This document shows positions 43,435 to 52,596 of a stretch of 64,000 nucleotides of DNA, piece after piece (within the stretch, counting starts at the first letter, position 1; every line of letters starts with the position of its first letter). The notes under the pieces are model-generated. The model ran no database searches. It saw nothing but the letters and a program-made list of their open reading frames with translations, and was not told where the DNA came from. Source of the DNA: GMQP-bins7 sp963776565 (lineage in GTDB: Bacteria > Actinomycetota > Thermoleophilia > Gaiellales > Gaiellaceae); contig CAVZNF010000015.1 of the NCBI GenBank assembly GCA_963776565.1, positions 124,001 to 188,000 on the forward strand, written 5' to 3'. The translations under genes and the position numbers were made by a program.

Positions 43435-44615
43435 TCAGCTCTGAGTCAGCGTCCAGAGCACGGCGTGCCGAGCGCCCCGCTGCGTGTTGCTGACGCCCAC
43501 GATCTGGTTCCGTGCGTTGATGGCGACTGCGTCGCTCTCGGCACCGCCAAGCGTGCCGAGGTCGGTGACCTTGCCGTTCTCCCAGATGAACGCGTGCGCG
43601 ACGGCTCCGCCGGTCGGAACACGTGCGCCGATCACCTGGTTGCGATCGTTGATCGCGACGACCGCGCCGTATGTCGCACCTCGATAGAGCGGACGGATCG
43701 TGTCGCCTTTCCAGAGAACGGGGGCGCCGCCGCGGTCCGCGAGCGGCTCGATCCCACGACCGCGCCATGCTCGTTGAGCGCGACCGCCTCACTCGTCGGA
43801 TACCCGGCTCCAAGAGTGCCGAGATCCGTCATCACGCCGTTCTGCCAGACGAAGGCGTGGCCCTGCTGGCCGGCTTGCGTGACCTTCGCGAGATAGCTCG
43901 TGCCGACGACCTGGCCCCGCCTGTTGATGGCAGTCGCGCTGCTGCCCGTGAAGCTCGACCCGAGCGTCCCGAGATCGGTCATCTTCCCGTTCTGCCAGAG
44001 AAACGCGTGCTGTGATCCGTTCGACGTCGAGCTGGAGCCGACGACCTGGCCGCGCTCGTTGATGCCAGAGGCGAAGCTGTCCGAGCCGCCCAAGGTGCCG
44101 AGGTCGGTCATCCTCCCCTTCTGCCAAAGAAAAGCGTGAACCATGCCGTTCGCGGTGAAGCTCTCCCCGACGACCTGCCCACGGACGTTGAGCGCTCGCG
44201 GCCGACTGCTTTTGCCGCCCAGCGTTCCGAGATCCGTCATCCTCCCGTCTTCCCAGATGAAGGCGTGAACACGCTGCGGCTTTGAGGTGAGACTCGTACC
44301 GATGACCTGGCCGTTCGCGTTTATCGCGGACGCCCCGCTATCACGACCGCCGAGCGTTCCGAGATCCTGCATCGTCCCGTTCTGCCAGAGGAACGCATGC
44401 TGCTTCCCTCCCGGCGTGCCGTTTGCGCCAACGACCTCCCCCCGCCCGTTGATCGCCGCCGCGGTGCCGCTCGTCCAGCGTGGCCCGAACGTCCCGAGAT
44501 CGGTGATTGCCCAGCGAGGACCACGGCTCGTGTGCGTCGCGGCGTTCGCTCCCGCGGTGAGTGCGAGACCGACGCCGACGACGGCCGCCAATGCTGCAAG
44601 GGTTGTGCGACTCAT
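43435..44615 (-). CDS. Exported HAF-repeat beta protein (frameshifted)
   Basis: Signal peptide MSRTTLAALAAVVGVGLALT then AGANAATH. Seven to eight repeats of about 40 residues follow, each MTDLGTLGG....A..IN..GQVVG.S....G..HAFLWQ.G, the extracellular HAF family pattern. Near 43735 a one-base shift moves the frame; the continuation ADRGGAPVLWKGDTIRPLYR leads to two further repeats and stop at 43435. Joined length about 393 residues. Likely a secreted beta-propeller-like protein. It is divergent, with 86 bp between starts, from a membrane-bound regulator that may control it. Confidence 0.75.
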
Positions 44616-44701
44616 GACTCCTCCCTCGTATCGAATTACCTACTTGGGTCGAGTGTCGCGCCGGGCGCGCCGCGCATCCATGGACGGCAGATAGGCGATT
44701 G

Positions 44702-45688
44702 ATGGAAAGCAGCTCTCAATTGGGTGCATGCGCCGATTACGACGTCGTTGGAGGCCGACTGGTCGTCGTGACGAGTCGCGGACGGCACGACATCCAGGTC
44801 CGGCCTCAGGTGCACAGGCTGGTTCGCTACATGGCCGAACGGAACGCAGCGACCGCCGGAGCTTCCGTGCTGTGCACCAACGACGAGCTCATGAGTGCCG
44901 TCTGGGGTGATGAGCCGATGCACACGCACACAGAGCTCGCGAGGCTCGTCTGGGAGTTGAGACGCGAGCTCGAACCGCTAGGCGCCACTGCTGTTGTCGT
45001 CAACGAGAGACGACGTGGCTACCGGCTCGTTACCTGCGCGGAGCCGGAATCAGCTGCATCCGAAACGGCCGCGGACGCTCGACCGACTCCGGGCAGCGTG
45101 TCCAGGCCGACCCCGGATCGTCGAACGCATTGGATCGTCGCCGCCCTCATCGCGCTGGCCGCCGTGGCTCTCGCGGGCGTAGCCTTGGCACTGTCGGGAG
45201 ATTTCCGCGGAGGCGCGACGACAGAGTCGACGACGAATGCCGACGTCGCCACGTTCGTCGATCGGATCGAGAACGTGCTCGAGCAGTCGGCAGCAGGACG
45301 ACGCGAAATCGGCGCAGCGTTGAGCGCCGGTTTCAGCTGCTCGATTTCGCCCGACGAAGCCGCACGTCGAATCGCCAGCGTCGCCGACAACCGCCAGAGC
45401 ATCCTGGAGCAACTCGGCAGCATCCAGGCGCCGACACCCGAGACCGGCCAGATCGTGACCCTGCTACAACGTTCGCTCCAGCAGTCGATAGAAGCAGATC
45501 GCCATTACCGCGATGGCTTCCTTGAGCTTCAGGCAGGCACGCGTTGTCCACTGCCGTCCAATCCGAGCTTCGATCTAGCTGCGAAGGCGGACACAGTCGC
45601 CACTGCGGCAAAGAGGCGGTTCGTCGGCGCGTTCGACGTGCTTGCGCGAGAACACAGTCGCCCAACATGGTCGGCTGACAGTTTCTGA
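44702..45688 (+). CDS. ToxR-like membrane-anchored winged-helix regulator
   Basis: 328 residues from ATG 44702. Residues about 20-112 form an OmpR/PhoB-type winged helix (VRPQVHRLVRYMAERN; TNDELMSAVWGDEPMHTHTE; LARLVWELRRELEPLG; VVNERRRGYRLV). A Pro/Thr linker leads to one membrane helix (WIVAALIALAAVALAGVALAL, about residues 146-166) and an external helical domain of about 160 residues with two Cys (SCSISPDEA; TRCPLPSN). This is the one-component ToxR/CadC plan: a DNA-binding head with an outside sensor. Its likely target is the adjacent divergent HAF-repeat gene. Confidence 0.8.
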   Translation: MESSSQLGACADYDVVGGRLVVVTSRGRHDIQVRPQVHRLVRYMAERNAATAGASVLCTNDELMSAVWGDEPMHTHTELARLVWELRRELEPLGATAVVVNERRRGYRLVTCAEPESAASETAADARPTPGSVSRPTPDRRTHWIVAALIALAAVALAGVALALSGDFRGGATTESTTNADVATFVDRIENVLEQSAAGRREIGAALSAGFSCSISPDEAARRIASVADNRQSILEQLGSIQAPTPETGQIVTLLQRSLQQSIEADRHYRDGFLELQAGTRCPLPSNPSFDLAAKADTVATAAKRRFVGAFDVLAREHSRPTWSADSF

Positions 45689-45832
45689 GCAAGACCCGGA
45701 CCGTTGGCGGCGCGGTGCCGCACTAAGGCGAGTTGCGACGCCCGGAGCCGCGGGCGAACCGACTCTCAGCCACCGTTCGAGGACAAGCGGTTACCCGCAA
45801 ATCACGGTCGCGTGTGCTCCCGCTGACGGAAG

Positions 45833-47305
45833 CTACGCGCCGCGTTCGGCCGCGACGTCGACGGCGGTCTTCACGCCGAAGTAGCGCTGGCGTGCCTCGT
45901 CAAGCGTGTCGCCGACCGCCGTCAGCCCGATGCGGCCGGCGACGGCGATCGCGCTCACCATGTGCAAGACGACGCCGACCTCGCGTTCGCCGTCCCAGCC
46001 GAGGCCCGCTTCGGCGACCACGTCGAGCAGGTCGTCGGGAGTCAGCGACTGGTAGGCCGGAGAGTCGAGGTGGTCCGTCGCGGCGTAATGCTTGATCTCG
46101 CCGAATCGTGTTCGCCACTCTCCAGCGAGTGGGTCGTACATCCCGTCCGTCAGGCTCGTGAGGACGAAGAGCGGATGCGTGGTGCCGCCACAGCGCAGGT
46201 TGATCTCGAGCGCATACGGCTGCCACGCGCCATCGCGCTGCACGACGGCGAAGTCGACCGCTGCTCGACCGATGACGCCCTCTCGCGCGAGCCGGCGACC
46301 GACCTTGAGCGCCTCGCCTGCGATCTGCGGCGCATATCCCGGATCGGCTGGGAAGTGGCAGCCGAAGTACGTCTGGCTGTTCACGCCGCCGAGGACCTGG
46401 TCGTGCGTCGACATGATGTCCACCTGTCCCGCCGGGCTGACCCGTAGCTGCACGCTCGGGCTCCGGAAGTCCTCGCCCTCGATCCGCTCCTCCACGATCC
46501 CGCCCTGCTCGTCGAGGAGCGCGAGGTACTGCTCGACCTCGATCTCCTCGTCCTCGAGCTCGATGGCACCGCGGAGGTCACGTTCTGCTGCATCGAGATC
46601 GAGCAGCGCGTTCCCGAGGCCGCTCACGCCCAGATCGAGCTTGAGCACGGCCGACGTGGCGGACGGGCTCCGCCCACGAAGCTCCGACAGAGCGCCGGCG
46701 AGATCGTCGGTGCCGCGGACGTCGAGCCCAGCCGGGTGCTGTACCCCCTCATCTGCAAAGACGCTCCGGCTTCCGGTCTTCGAGCCGAGCCAGTTGAGCT
46801 CGGGATCGCTGCCGTAGATCGGGAGCTGCAGCGCCTCCGCGAGGCCAACCTCGTCCGAGGTCATGCAGAAGGGGATGATCATGGCGACCTCGGGCTCGCC
46901 GATCAGCCGCCGGATCCGCTCGAGCGCACCGGGACGAGCGAGGAGCTTTCGCGACAGCGGCTCGCTACGCCCGTCGACGAGCGACACCGCTTCGAAGCGC
47001 CGCCGTGCCTCGGTCGTGTCGAGCTCGGGAACGAGCGAGAAGTAGTAGTCGAGGACGCGCGGATGAATCGGCTGCGAGGTCACATAGATCACGCGCGACT
47101 GCGGCGCCCGTAGGAGGCTGAGGACGAGGCAGAGGAACCGTTCCTCATAGGCCGGAGAGACGGGCATGAGCTGGTCGGGGATGTCGAAGCTGATCGAATG
47201 TGCGACGACGACCGTTCGCTTCACGTCTCCGATCGAGCGCAGCGTTACCGTCGGCCAGATGTTCCGGAACTGGGCCTGCAGCTGGGCGAACGTCTGATCT
47301 GCCAT
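45833..47305 (-). CDS. PGM1-like ATP-grasp peptide ligase
   Basis: 490 residues. An N-terminal pre-ATP-grasp domain (VVVAHSISFDIPDQLMPVSP; YEERFLCLVLSLLRAP; VIYVTSQPIHPRVLDYY) precedes an ATP-grasp fold with KLDLGVSGLGNALL, EEIEVEQYLALLDEQGG and the metal/ATP motif ALEINLRCGGTTHP. The layout matches PGM1, the ligase that joins a non-ribosomal amino acid to a ribosomal peptide in pheganomycin synthesis, and related proteins. No precursor peptide gene is evident within 2 kb, so the substrate here is unknown. Frame intact; divergent from an SDR gene 45 bp away. Confidence 0.82.
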   Translation of the reverse strand: MADQTFAQLQAQFRNIWPTVTLRSIGDVKRTVVVAHSISFDIPDQLMPVSPAYEERFLCLVLSLLRAPQSRVIYVTSQPIHPRVLDYYFSLVPELDTTEARRRFEAVSLVDGRSEPLSRKLLARPGALERIRRLIGEPEVAMIIPFCMTSDEVGLAEALQLPIYGSDPELNWLGSKTGSRSVFADEGVQHPAGLDVRGTDDLAGALSELRGRSPSATSAVLKLDLGVSGLGNALLDLDAAERDLRGAIELEDEEIEVEQYLALLDEQGGIVEERIEGEDFRSPSVQLRVSPAGQVDIMSTHDQVLGGVNSQTYFGCHFPADPGYAPQIAGEALKVGRRLAREGVIGRAAVDFAVVQRDGAWQPYALEINLRCGGTTHPLFVLTSLTDGMYDPLAGEWRTRFGEIKHYAATDHLDSPAYQSLTPDDLLDVVAEAGLGWDGEREVGVVLHMVSAIAVAGRIGLTAVGDTLDEARQRYFGVKTAVDVAAERGA

Positions 47306-47350
47306 GCGCGGACGCTACTCGCACCGCGGAAGCGTTGCTAGCGTGGCGAC

Positions 47351-48067
47351 ATGGCTCTCAGCCTCGAAGGACGCGTCATCGCCGTCGCGGGTGGAGCCGG
47401 GAATCTCGGGCCGACGGTCGTCCGTCGGCTGGCCGAGGAAGGATCGCGGACGTGCGTCTGCGGTCGCGATCGTGAGGGCCTCGATGCTCTCGCCTCCGAG
47501 ATCGAGCCTGCGATCGAGACCGACGTCGTCGACCTCCTCGATGCGGCGGCGACGAGAGCCTGGGGAGACGATCTCGCGAAACGACACGGCGGCGGTGTGG
47601 ACGGGCTCGTCCACCTCGTCGGCGGCTGGCGCGGAGGCACGCCCATCGAGGAGGCGCCGCTCGAGGATTGGGACTTCTTGAGCGCGCTTCTCGTACGCAC
47701 CGTCCAGCATGCGACGCAGGCGTTCGCGCCGCAACTGATCGCGAGCGGGCGGCGCGGGCGCTTCGTGCTCGTCTCCGCGGGTCAGGCGCAAGCCCCGACG
47801 CATCCGAACGCCGCCTATGCGGCGGCCAAGGCGGCGTCCGAGACCTGGACGCTCGCTCTCGCCGACCGCTTCAAGGGAACCGGCGCGACGGCGAACATCG
47901 TGGTGGTCGGGGCAATAGCCACGCCCGCGATGCGGGTGGAGAGCCCGGACAAGGACTTCTCGACCTTCACGCCTGCTGAGGAAATCGCCGAGGCGATCGT
48001 CTATCTCTGCTCCGATGACGCCGCGTCGATGAACGGCCAGCGCCTCACGCTGCGCGGCGCGTTCTAG
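47351..48067 (+). CDS. Short-chain dehydrogenase/reductase
   Basis: 238 residues. Rossmann start VIAVAGGAGNLGPTVVRRLA (GGxxxxG form), VDGLVHLVGGW, catalytic Ser in FVLVSAGQAQAP and YAAAKAA (Tyr/Lys pair). The C-terminus AIVYLCSDDAASMNGQRLTL is the usual tetramer face of classical SDRs. The GAGNLG motif deviates from TGxxxGIG, which may alter cofactor choice. Substrate unknown. Convergent with the next gene, overlapping by 4 bp. Confidence 0.87.
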   Translation: MALSLEGRVIAVAGGAGNLGPTVVRRLAEEGSRTCVCGRDREGLDALASEIEPAIETDVVDLLDAAATRAWGDDLAKRHGGGVDGLVHLVGGWRGGTPIEEAPLEDWDFLSALLVRTVQHATQAFAPQLIASGRRGRFVLVSAGQAQAPTHPNAAYAAAKAASETWTLALADRFKGTGATANIVVVGAIATPAMRVESPDKDFSTFTPAEEIAEAIVYLCSDDAASMNGQRLTLRGAF

Positions 48068-48897
48068 AAGACGGCCCGCGCGCGCCGCTCGGCGCGGATC
48101 TGCAACAGGACGGGCATGAGGAGGCCGACGATGGCGATCCAGAGGTACGCCTCGGGCACGCCGAAAGCGAGGCAGACGCCGAGCACAAGGAGTTGCGTCG
48201 TGAGCCCGAGGTTCGCGAGCGCGTTGACCGTAGTGCGGTCAATGTATGACAGACGCGCCTCGTGTACGCGCTCGGGCGACGCCTCGGCGACTGCGAGACG
48301 CGCGAACCTGCGCTCGGAGAAGGTGCGAACGAGACGGTCGAGCTGCGCGAAGCTCAAGGCGTAGATCCTCTCGAGCACCTGCTCGAAACGACCGCCTGCA
48401 GGCGCAGGAGAAGGCGCAGATAGGCCGCGCTGCTCGCGATACAGCTCGGTCACGTTGAAGTCGACCGCGAGCACGAGCGTCAACGCCACGAATGCCACCC
48501 CTGCCAGGACGGGCTTCCCGGTGACGTGACCGAGAGCGGCGAAGACGGCCGCGTTCACGACGAGATCGGCCTCCGTGTCCAGGTAGCGGCCGGTGAGCGT
48601 GACGCGCCCGGTGACACGTGCGAGCTGGCCGTCCGCGTTGTCCAGCAGCGTCTTCAGCTGCAGGAGCAGCCCGGCGGCGAGCAGCTCACCGCGGGCCAGA
48701 GCCAGCGCGGCGACGAGCCCGGTGGCCGCGTTGGCGAGGACGACGGCTGTCGGCGCGACTCCGGCTCGCACGAAAACTGGCACGAGCAGGTTCGAGAGCG
48801 GTCGAAAGACGATCTCGAGGACGAGCTCGCGCCCGGCTCGCCTCGACTCCACTGGAGGTGCAGCTGTGCCGCGGGCGTCCTCGGTCGAGACTGTCAC
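48064..48897 (-). CDS. CDP-alcohol phosphotransferase family protein
   Basis: 277 residues with about six membrane helices. The family motif D-x2-DG-x2-AR-x8-9-G-x3-D-x3-D is complete in DNADGQLARVTGRVTLTGRY and LDTEAD (split for length), so the binuclear metal site should be active. Such enzymes move a phospho-alcohol from CDP onto an alcohol acceptor in phospholipid or polar-lipid synthesis; the N-terminal and C-terminal extensions suggest a non-canonical lipid. Acts in the cytoplasmic membrane. Confidence 0.87.
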   Translation of the reverse strand: MTVSTEDARGTAAPPVESRRAGRELVLEIVFRPLSNLLVPVFVRAGVAPTAVVLANAATGLVAALALARGELLAAGLLLQLKTLLDNADGQLARVTGRVTLTGRYLDTEADLVVNAAVFAALGHVTGKPVLAGVAFVALTLVLAVDFNVTELYREQRGLSAPSPAPAGGRFEQVLERIYALSFAQLDRLVRTFSERRFARLAVAEASPERVHEARLSYIDRTTVNALANLGLTTQLLVLGVCLAFGVPEAYLWIAIVGLLMPVLLQIRAERRARAVF

Positions 48898-48923
48898 TCG
48901 CCGCGATCGTAGATACTGGCGTC

Positions 48924-49160
48924 GTGACTACCGAAGGTTGGACAGAGGTGGACGGCGCGCTCGAGCGCACGTTCGAGCTTCCGAGCTTCCTCGAGGCACT
49001 CGAGTTCGTGAATCGCGTCGGCGCGCTTGCCGAGGCGGAGGATCACCATCCCGACATCGCAATCAGCTATCGCAAGGTGACTCTTCGGTGGTGGACCCAT
49101 ACAGCGGGCGGCATCACCGATCGCGATCGCGAGCTCGCCGCTAGAACCGACTTGCTCTAG
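48924..49160 (+). CDS. phhB: Pterin-4a-carbinolamine dehydratase
   Basis: 78 residues from GTG 48924. ALERTFELPSFLEALEFVNR, the active-site segment EDHHPDIAISYRKVTLRWWT and HTAGGITDRDRELAART are diagnostic of PCD/DCoH. It dehydrates the pterin formed in aromatic amino-acid hydroxylation, regenerating the cofactor. It lacks about 15 N-terminal residues of typical members, so the true start may be a missed upstream codon. The fumarylacetoacetase gene 1.5 kb away belongs to the same Phe/Tyr breakdown route. Confidence 0.88.
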   Translation: MTTEGWTEVDGALERTFELPSFLEALEFVNRVGALAEAEDHHPDIAISYRKVTLRWWTHTAGGITDRDRELAARTDLL

Positions 49161-49172
49161 CTCTTTGCGCAA

Positions 49173-49240
49173 GACGAAACCCGCGAGCGCGGATTTCGTC
49201 GCGCGAGGATCCCTGAAGCCGGCCGCTTCGCGGCCGGATC
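49173..49240 (+). repeat. Intergenic repeat/terminator element, copy 1
   Basis: Two hairpins between convergent genes: GACGAAA/TTTCGTC enclosing CCGCG/CGCGG (49173-49200), and CCGGCCGC-TTC-GCGGCCGG (49219-49237). The ATCCCTGAAG box (49209-49218) precedes the second hairpin, as in the copies at 55267 and 62388. Probably a bidirectional terminator. Confidence 0.6.
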
Positions 49241-49247
49241 GCGCTTC

Positions 49248-49703
49248 CTACTCCTTCGACTTCACGACGACCACGGGACAGGCCGCGTGGTTTACGACAT
49301 GCCTGCTCACCGAGCCGAGAATGGCCGCCTTCAGGCCCGACCGGCCGTGCGAGCCGACGACAACGAGCTCCGCGCTCGCACTTTCTGCTACGAGCGCGTC
49401 GCCGGCATCGCCTTCCACCAGCTTGCGCTCGACCTCGATCCCAGGCTCGGAGCCGAGTGCCTCCGAGACGACCTCGTCGAGCGCCATCCGTGCCGCATCG
49501 CTCTCCGCAGATAGCTGCCCTGGAAGGTCACCGGCGGGCATGGCGAGCATCCCCGGATCGCCGATCGGTTGGGGCGCCACGAATGACCACGCGTGCACCG
49601 CGACGAGCGGTGCGAACCGCAGACGCGCCTCCTCGGCACCCCAACGGAGCGCATCGCGCGAGGCATCCGACCCGTCGACACCGACCACTATCGCTCCGCT
49701 CAC
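49248..49703 (-). CDS. Universal stress protein (UspA-like)
   Basis: 151 residues. AIVVGVDGSDASRDALRWGA at the start and the ATP motif VVVGSHGRSGLKAAILGSVS with VVNHAACPVVVVKS at the end, so it has the full G-2x-G-9x-G(S/T) site and should bind ATP. Normal length for a single-domain USP. Convergent with phhB across the repeat element. Confidence 0.92.
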   Translation of the reverse strand: MSGAIVVGVDGSDASRDALRWGAEEARLRFAPLVAVHAWSFVAPQPIGDPGMLAMPAGDLPGQLSAESDAARMALDEVVSEALGSEPGIEVERKLVEGDAGDALVAESASAELVVVGSHGRSGLKAAILGSVSRHVVNHAACPVVVVKSKE

Positions 49704-49767
49704 GCCGTCAGGCTACAACGACACGCCCGCCAAGAGGCGCAGCGTCACTTGGATATCGTGGCCGCGG

Positions 49768-50670
49768 ATGGCTGCGCCGCGCGTCACGGTCTACGACGTC
49801 GGGCCACGGGACGGGCTGCAGAACGAGCCCGAGATCCTCGACGTGGACGTCCGGGCCGAGCTCGTGCGGCGGCTGGCCGACGCGGGAGTCCCGGGAATCG
49901 AGGTCGCCAGCTTCGTCGACCCGCGACGCGTGCCCCAGATGGCGGGCGCGGAGGAGGTCGTCGCTGCGGTGGGGCCGTGCCCAGGGCCGGTCCGCGCCGG
50001 GCTCGCCCTCAACGAGCGCGGCTACGAGCGACTCGTCGCGACTGGACTGGACGAGGTGAGGTTCGCGTTCGGCGTCACGGAGTCGTTCAATCAGCGCAAC
50101 CAGGGCGCCGCGGTCGAGGACTCGATCGCGACCGCTCGCCGCATCGCCGCCCGCGCGCGTGGCGACGGCATCCGCTGCGCGGTGACGCTCAGCGTCGCGT
50201 TCGGGTGCCCGTTCGAGGGTGAGGTGGATCCGGGCCGGGTCGCCGAGATCGCCGAGCGCGTCGCGGAGGTCGCGCCGGACACGATCGTGCTCGCGGACAC
50301 GATCGGGGTCGGGACGCCGAGCGCGGTACGCTCGCTGACCGACCGCGTCGTCGAGCTCGGCTGTCCCACCGGCGGTCACTTCCACAACACGCGCAACACG
50401 GGCTACGCCAACGCACTGGCCGCGATCGACGCGGGCGCGTCGGTGCTGGATGCGTCGATCGGAGGCCTCGGTGGATGCCCGTTCGCGCCGAGGGCGACCG
50501 GCAACATCGCCACCGAGGACCTCGTCTACACGCTGGAGCGCGAGGGAATGGGCACCGGCATCGACCTCGACAGTCTCATCCGGACGAGCGAGTGGGTCGC
50601 GGAGGTGCTCGGACGCAGCCTCGAGGGGCAGCTGTACCGCGCTGGCATGTTCCCGCCGCGGACGAGCTAG
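49768..50670 (+). CDS. mvaB: Hydroxymethylglutaryl-CoA lyase
   Basis: 300 residues from ATG 49768. TIM-barrel start VTVYDVGPRDGLQNEPEILD with the metal-site Asp, EVASFVDPRRVPQMAGAEEV, AVTLSVAFGCPFEGEVDP, GGHFHNTRNTGYANALAAID (metal-site His pair) and the catalytic Cys in ASIGGLGGCPFAPRATGN. All active-site elements present. It cleaves HMG-CoA to acetyl-CoA and acetoacetate in leucine degradation. The stop overlaps the fumarylacetoacetase stop by 4 bp (convergent). Confidence 0.9.
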   Translation: MAAPRVTVYDVGPRDGLQNEPEILDVDVRAELVRRLADAGVPGIEVASFVDPRRVPQMAGAEEVVAAVGPCPGPVRAGLALNERGYERLVATGLDEVRFAFGVTESFNQRNQGAAVEDSIATARRIAARARGDGIRCAVTLSVAFGCPFEGEVDPGRVAEIAERVAEVAPDTIVLADTIGVGTPSAVRSLTDRVVELGCPTGGHFHNTRNTGYANALAAIDAGASVLDASIGGLGGCPFAPRATGNIATEDLVYTLEREGMGTGIDLDSLIRTSEWVAEVLGRSLEGQLYRAGMFPPRTS

Positions 50671-51785
50671 CAGCGCGCGGGGACGACCACACCGCGGACC
50701 TCGGCGAGCTCGAGCTCACCCGCCCGGCCGCGCAGCACGACCTCGTCGTCGTCCTCGAGGAAGGCTCGCGTGGAGCCGTCGGCGAGCCCGATCGGATGCT
50801 CACCGTTCCGCGTGAGCTCGATGAGCGAGCCCTCGCTCCCGTGCTCCGGGCCGGAGATCGTCCCGGAAGCAAACAGATCGCCCGTCGTGATCGACGCTCC
50901 GTTCACCGTCGCGTGCGCGAGCTGCTGCGGCATCGTCCAGTAGAGACCGCGTGCGTTCGTGCGCGAGACGACGGTTCCGCCTACCTCGACCTCGAGCTCG
51001 ATGTCGATCGCCCAGTCGCCCTCGGTCCGAAGGTACGGCAGCGGTTCGGGATCCTGCTGCGGAGCCGGCACGAACCGGTCCTCGAGCAGCGCCAATGGCG
51101 TGACCCATGCCCCGACGGACGTCGCGAACGACTTTCCGAGGAAGGGGCCAAGCGGCTGGTACTCCCAGGCCTGGATGTCACGCGCGCTCCAGTCGTTGAC
51201 GAGCACGACACCGAAGACATGTTCGCGGAACGCCGCCGTGCTCACCGGCTCGCCGAGGCGACTACCGACCCCCACTACGAAGCCGATCTCGAGCTCGATG
51301 TCGAGCCGCCGGCTCGGTCCGAAGCGCGGGAGGTCCTCGGTCGGAGGCTTGGCCTGGCCGCACGGACGCACGATCGGCGTCCCGCTCACGACGACCGTCC
51401 CGGAACGGCCGTGGTACCCGACCGGCAGGTGGCGCCAGTTCGGCAGCAGCGGCTCCGCGTCCGGCCGGAAGAGACGTCCGAGGTTCGTCGCGTGCTCGAG
51501 CGAGGAGTAGAAGTCGACGTAATCGCTCACCGTGAAGGGAAGGCCGACCTCGGCGTCTTCGAGAGGGACAAGATCGGCGCCCGCGCGGACGAGCTCGTCG
51601 ACGCGCGCGATCGTGTCCTCCCACGACGTGCGGCCGAGCGCGAGGAACGGGTTCAGCGTCGGCACGTCGAACACCGCGCCGAGGCCGTGGGCTGCCAGGT
51701 CGAGCACGTCGTGGCCGACGCGGAACCCGACGCGCGGCGAGTCACCGCCGACCGAGAAGACGCCGAAGCCGACTCCGCCGGTCAT
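50667..51785 (-). CDS. fahA: Fumarylacetoacetase
   Basis: 372 residues from ATG 51785. A short N-terminal SH3-like domain (GFGVFSVGGDSPRVGFRVGH) then the FAH fold: FTVSDYVDFYSSLEHATNLG, metal-site Glu in RRLDIELEIGFVVGVGS, VVLVNDWSARDIQAWEYQPL with GPFLGKSFATS, and MPQQLAHATVNGASITTGDL. It hydrolyses fumarylacetoacetate, the last step of tyrosine degradation. The start overlaps the stop of the upstream gene by 4 bp. No homogentisate dioxygenase is in the window. Confidence 0.92.
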   Translation of the reverse strand: MTGGVGFGVFSVGGDSPRVGFRVGHDVLDLAAHGLGAVFDVPTLNPFLALGRTSWEDTIARVDELVRAGADLVPLEDAEVGLPFTVSDYVDFYSSLEHATNLGRLFRPDAEPLLPNWRHLPVGYHGRSGTVVVSGTPIVRPCGQAKPPTEDLPRFGPSRRLDIELEIGFVVGVGSRLGEPVSTAAFREHVFGVVLVNDWSARDIQAWEYQPLGPFLGKSFATSVGAWVTPLALLEDRFVPAPQQDPEPLPYLRTEGDWAIDIELEVEVGGTVVSRTNARGLYWTMPQQLAHATVNGASITTGDLFASGTISGPEHGSEGSLIELTRNGEHPIGLADGSTRAFLEDDDEVVLRGRAGELELAEVRGVVVPARC

Positions 51786-52528
51786 GAGGGAAGCATCCCG
51801 AGCGCCTCGAGTTCCGCGACCGGCTCGAAGAAGCTGCAGCTGCCGATCGAGTGGAAGAGCTCGAGCCGGAGGCGAACGAACTCGGAAGCGCCGGCCCTCT
51901 GCCCGTGCCACGAGAACCCGTCCGCGTGGAGCGCGAACGCGTCCGGGTCGGTCTCCGCGAGCGCCGCCTCCTCATACCCCTCGAAGATCACGGCCGCCAG
52001 CAGGTTGAGGAAGCCGTGCTCGCCGTTCGAGCGCACAGCGTGATGGAGACCGGCGGTCGCCTTGAACACCAACCCGCGCTCCCGGCACCCACGAACGAAG
52101 CCCGCGAGCTCCGCGTCACTCGGAACGACGTCTCCGCCACACCGCACCTTCGCCCGCAGACCGAGCTCGGCGACCGCGTCGAGGCGCGGCTCGAACGCCT
52201 CGTCGAAGGGCACTTCGACGTAGACCTCCCCCGCGAGCCCCTGCAGCTCGACGAGGTCATCCCGATACCGCACCTCGACAGCCTCGATCTCCGCGTTCTC
52301 GGGGAGCGACGCGTCGAGAACAGCACTGACGCCGCGCTCTGTCCCCGCGATCTCACCCAGTCGCGACGCCGGCCACACCAGCCGAGCGAGCGCGAACGAG
52401 TTAGGGCTCCTTACCGCGCGCGCGTCTTCATCCAGCGCCTCCTGCGAGGGCAGCGAGGCCGGGGGGAAGGTCGGCGCGTGGTCGATCAGCCGATCGAGCA
52501 GCGCGTGCCGTGCGTCGAGGCCCTCCAT
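51782..52528 (-). CDS. Hypothetical protein coupled to fumarylacetoacetase
   Basis: 248 residues. No family I can name. Visible features: ANSF-like ALARLVWPASRLGEIA, a beta/alpha run resembling a TIM-barrel part (VYVEVPFDEAFEPRLDAVAE; LRAKVRCGGDVVPSDAELAG; VFKATAGLHHAVRSNGEHGF), and conserved-looking LNLLAAVIFEGYEEAALAET near the C-terminus. The Lys and His in FKATAGLHH could be catalytic. It is translationally coupled (ATGA) ahead of fahA, so it probably belongs to aromatic or keto-acid breakdown (inference). Confidence 0.7.
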   Translation of the reverse strand: MEGLDARHALLDRLIDHAPTFPPASLPSQEALDEDARAVRSPNSFALARLVWPASRLGEIAGTERGVSAVLDASLPENAEIEAVEVRYRDDLVELQGLAGEVYVEVPFDEAFEPRLDAVAELGLRAKVRCGGDVVPSDAELAGFVRGCRERGLVFKATAGLHHAVRSNGEHGFLNLLAAVIFEGYEEAALAETDPDAFALHADGFSWHGQRAGASEFVRLRLELFHSIGSCSFFEPVAELEALGMLPS

Positions 52529-52596
52529 GGCCGGGGGATCTTCGCAGAGGCGCTCTCAAGCCGAGTTCGGCGGCGTCCGATGAGGTTCGAGGCGGC

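Noticed and set aside
50475..52043. Long open frame (522 codons) opposite fumarylacetoacetase
   Set aside because: It mirrors the fahA gene, has Arg/Asp-rich composition and no start signals; long antisense frames are expected in GC-rich DNA.
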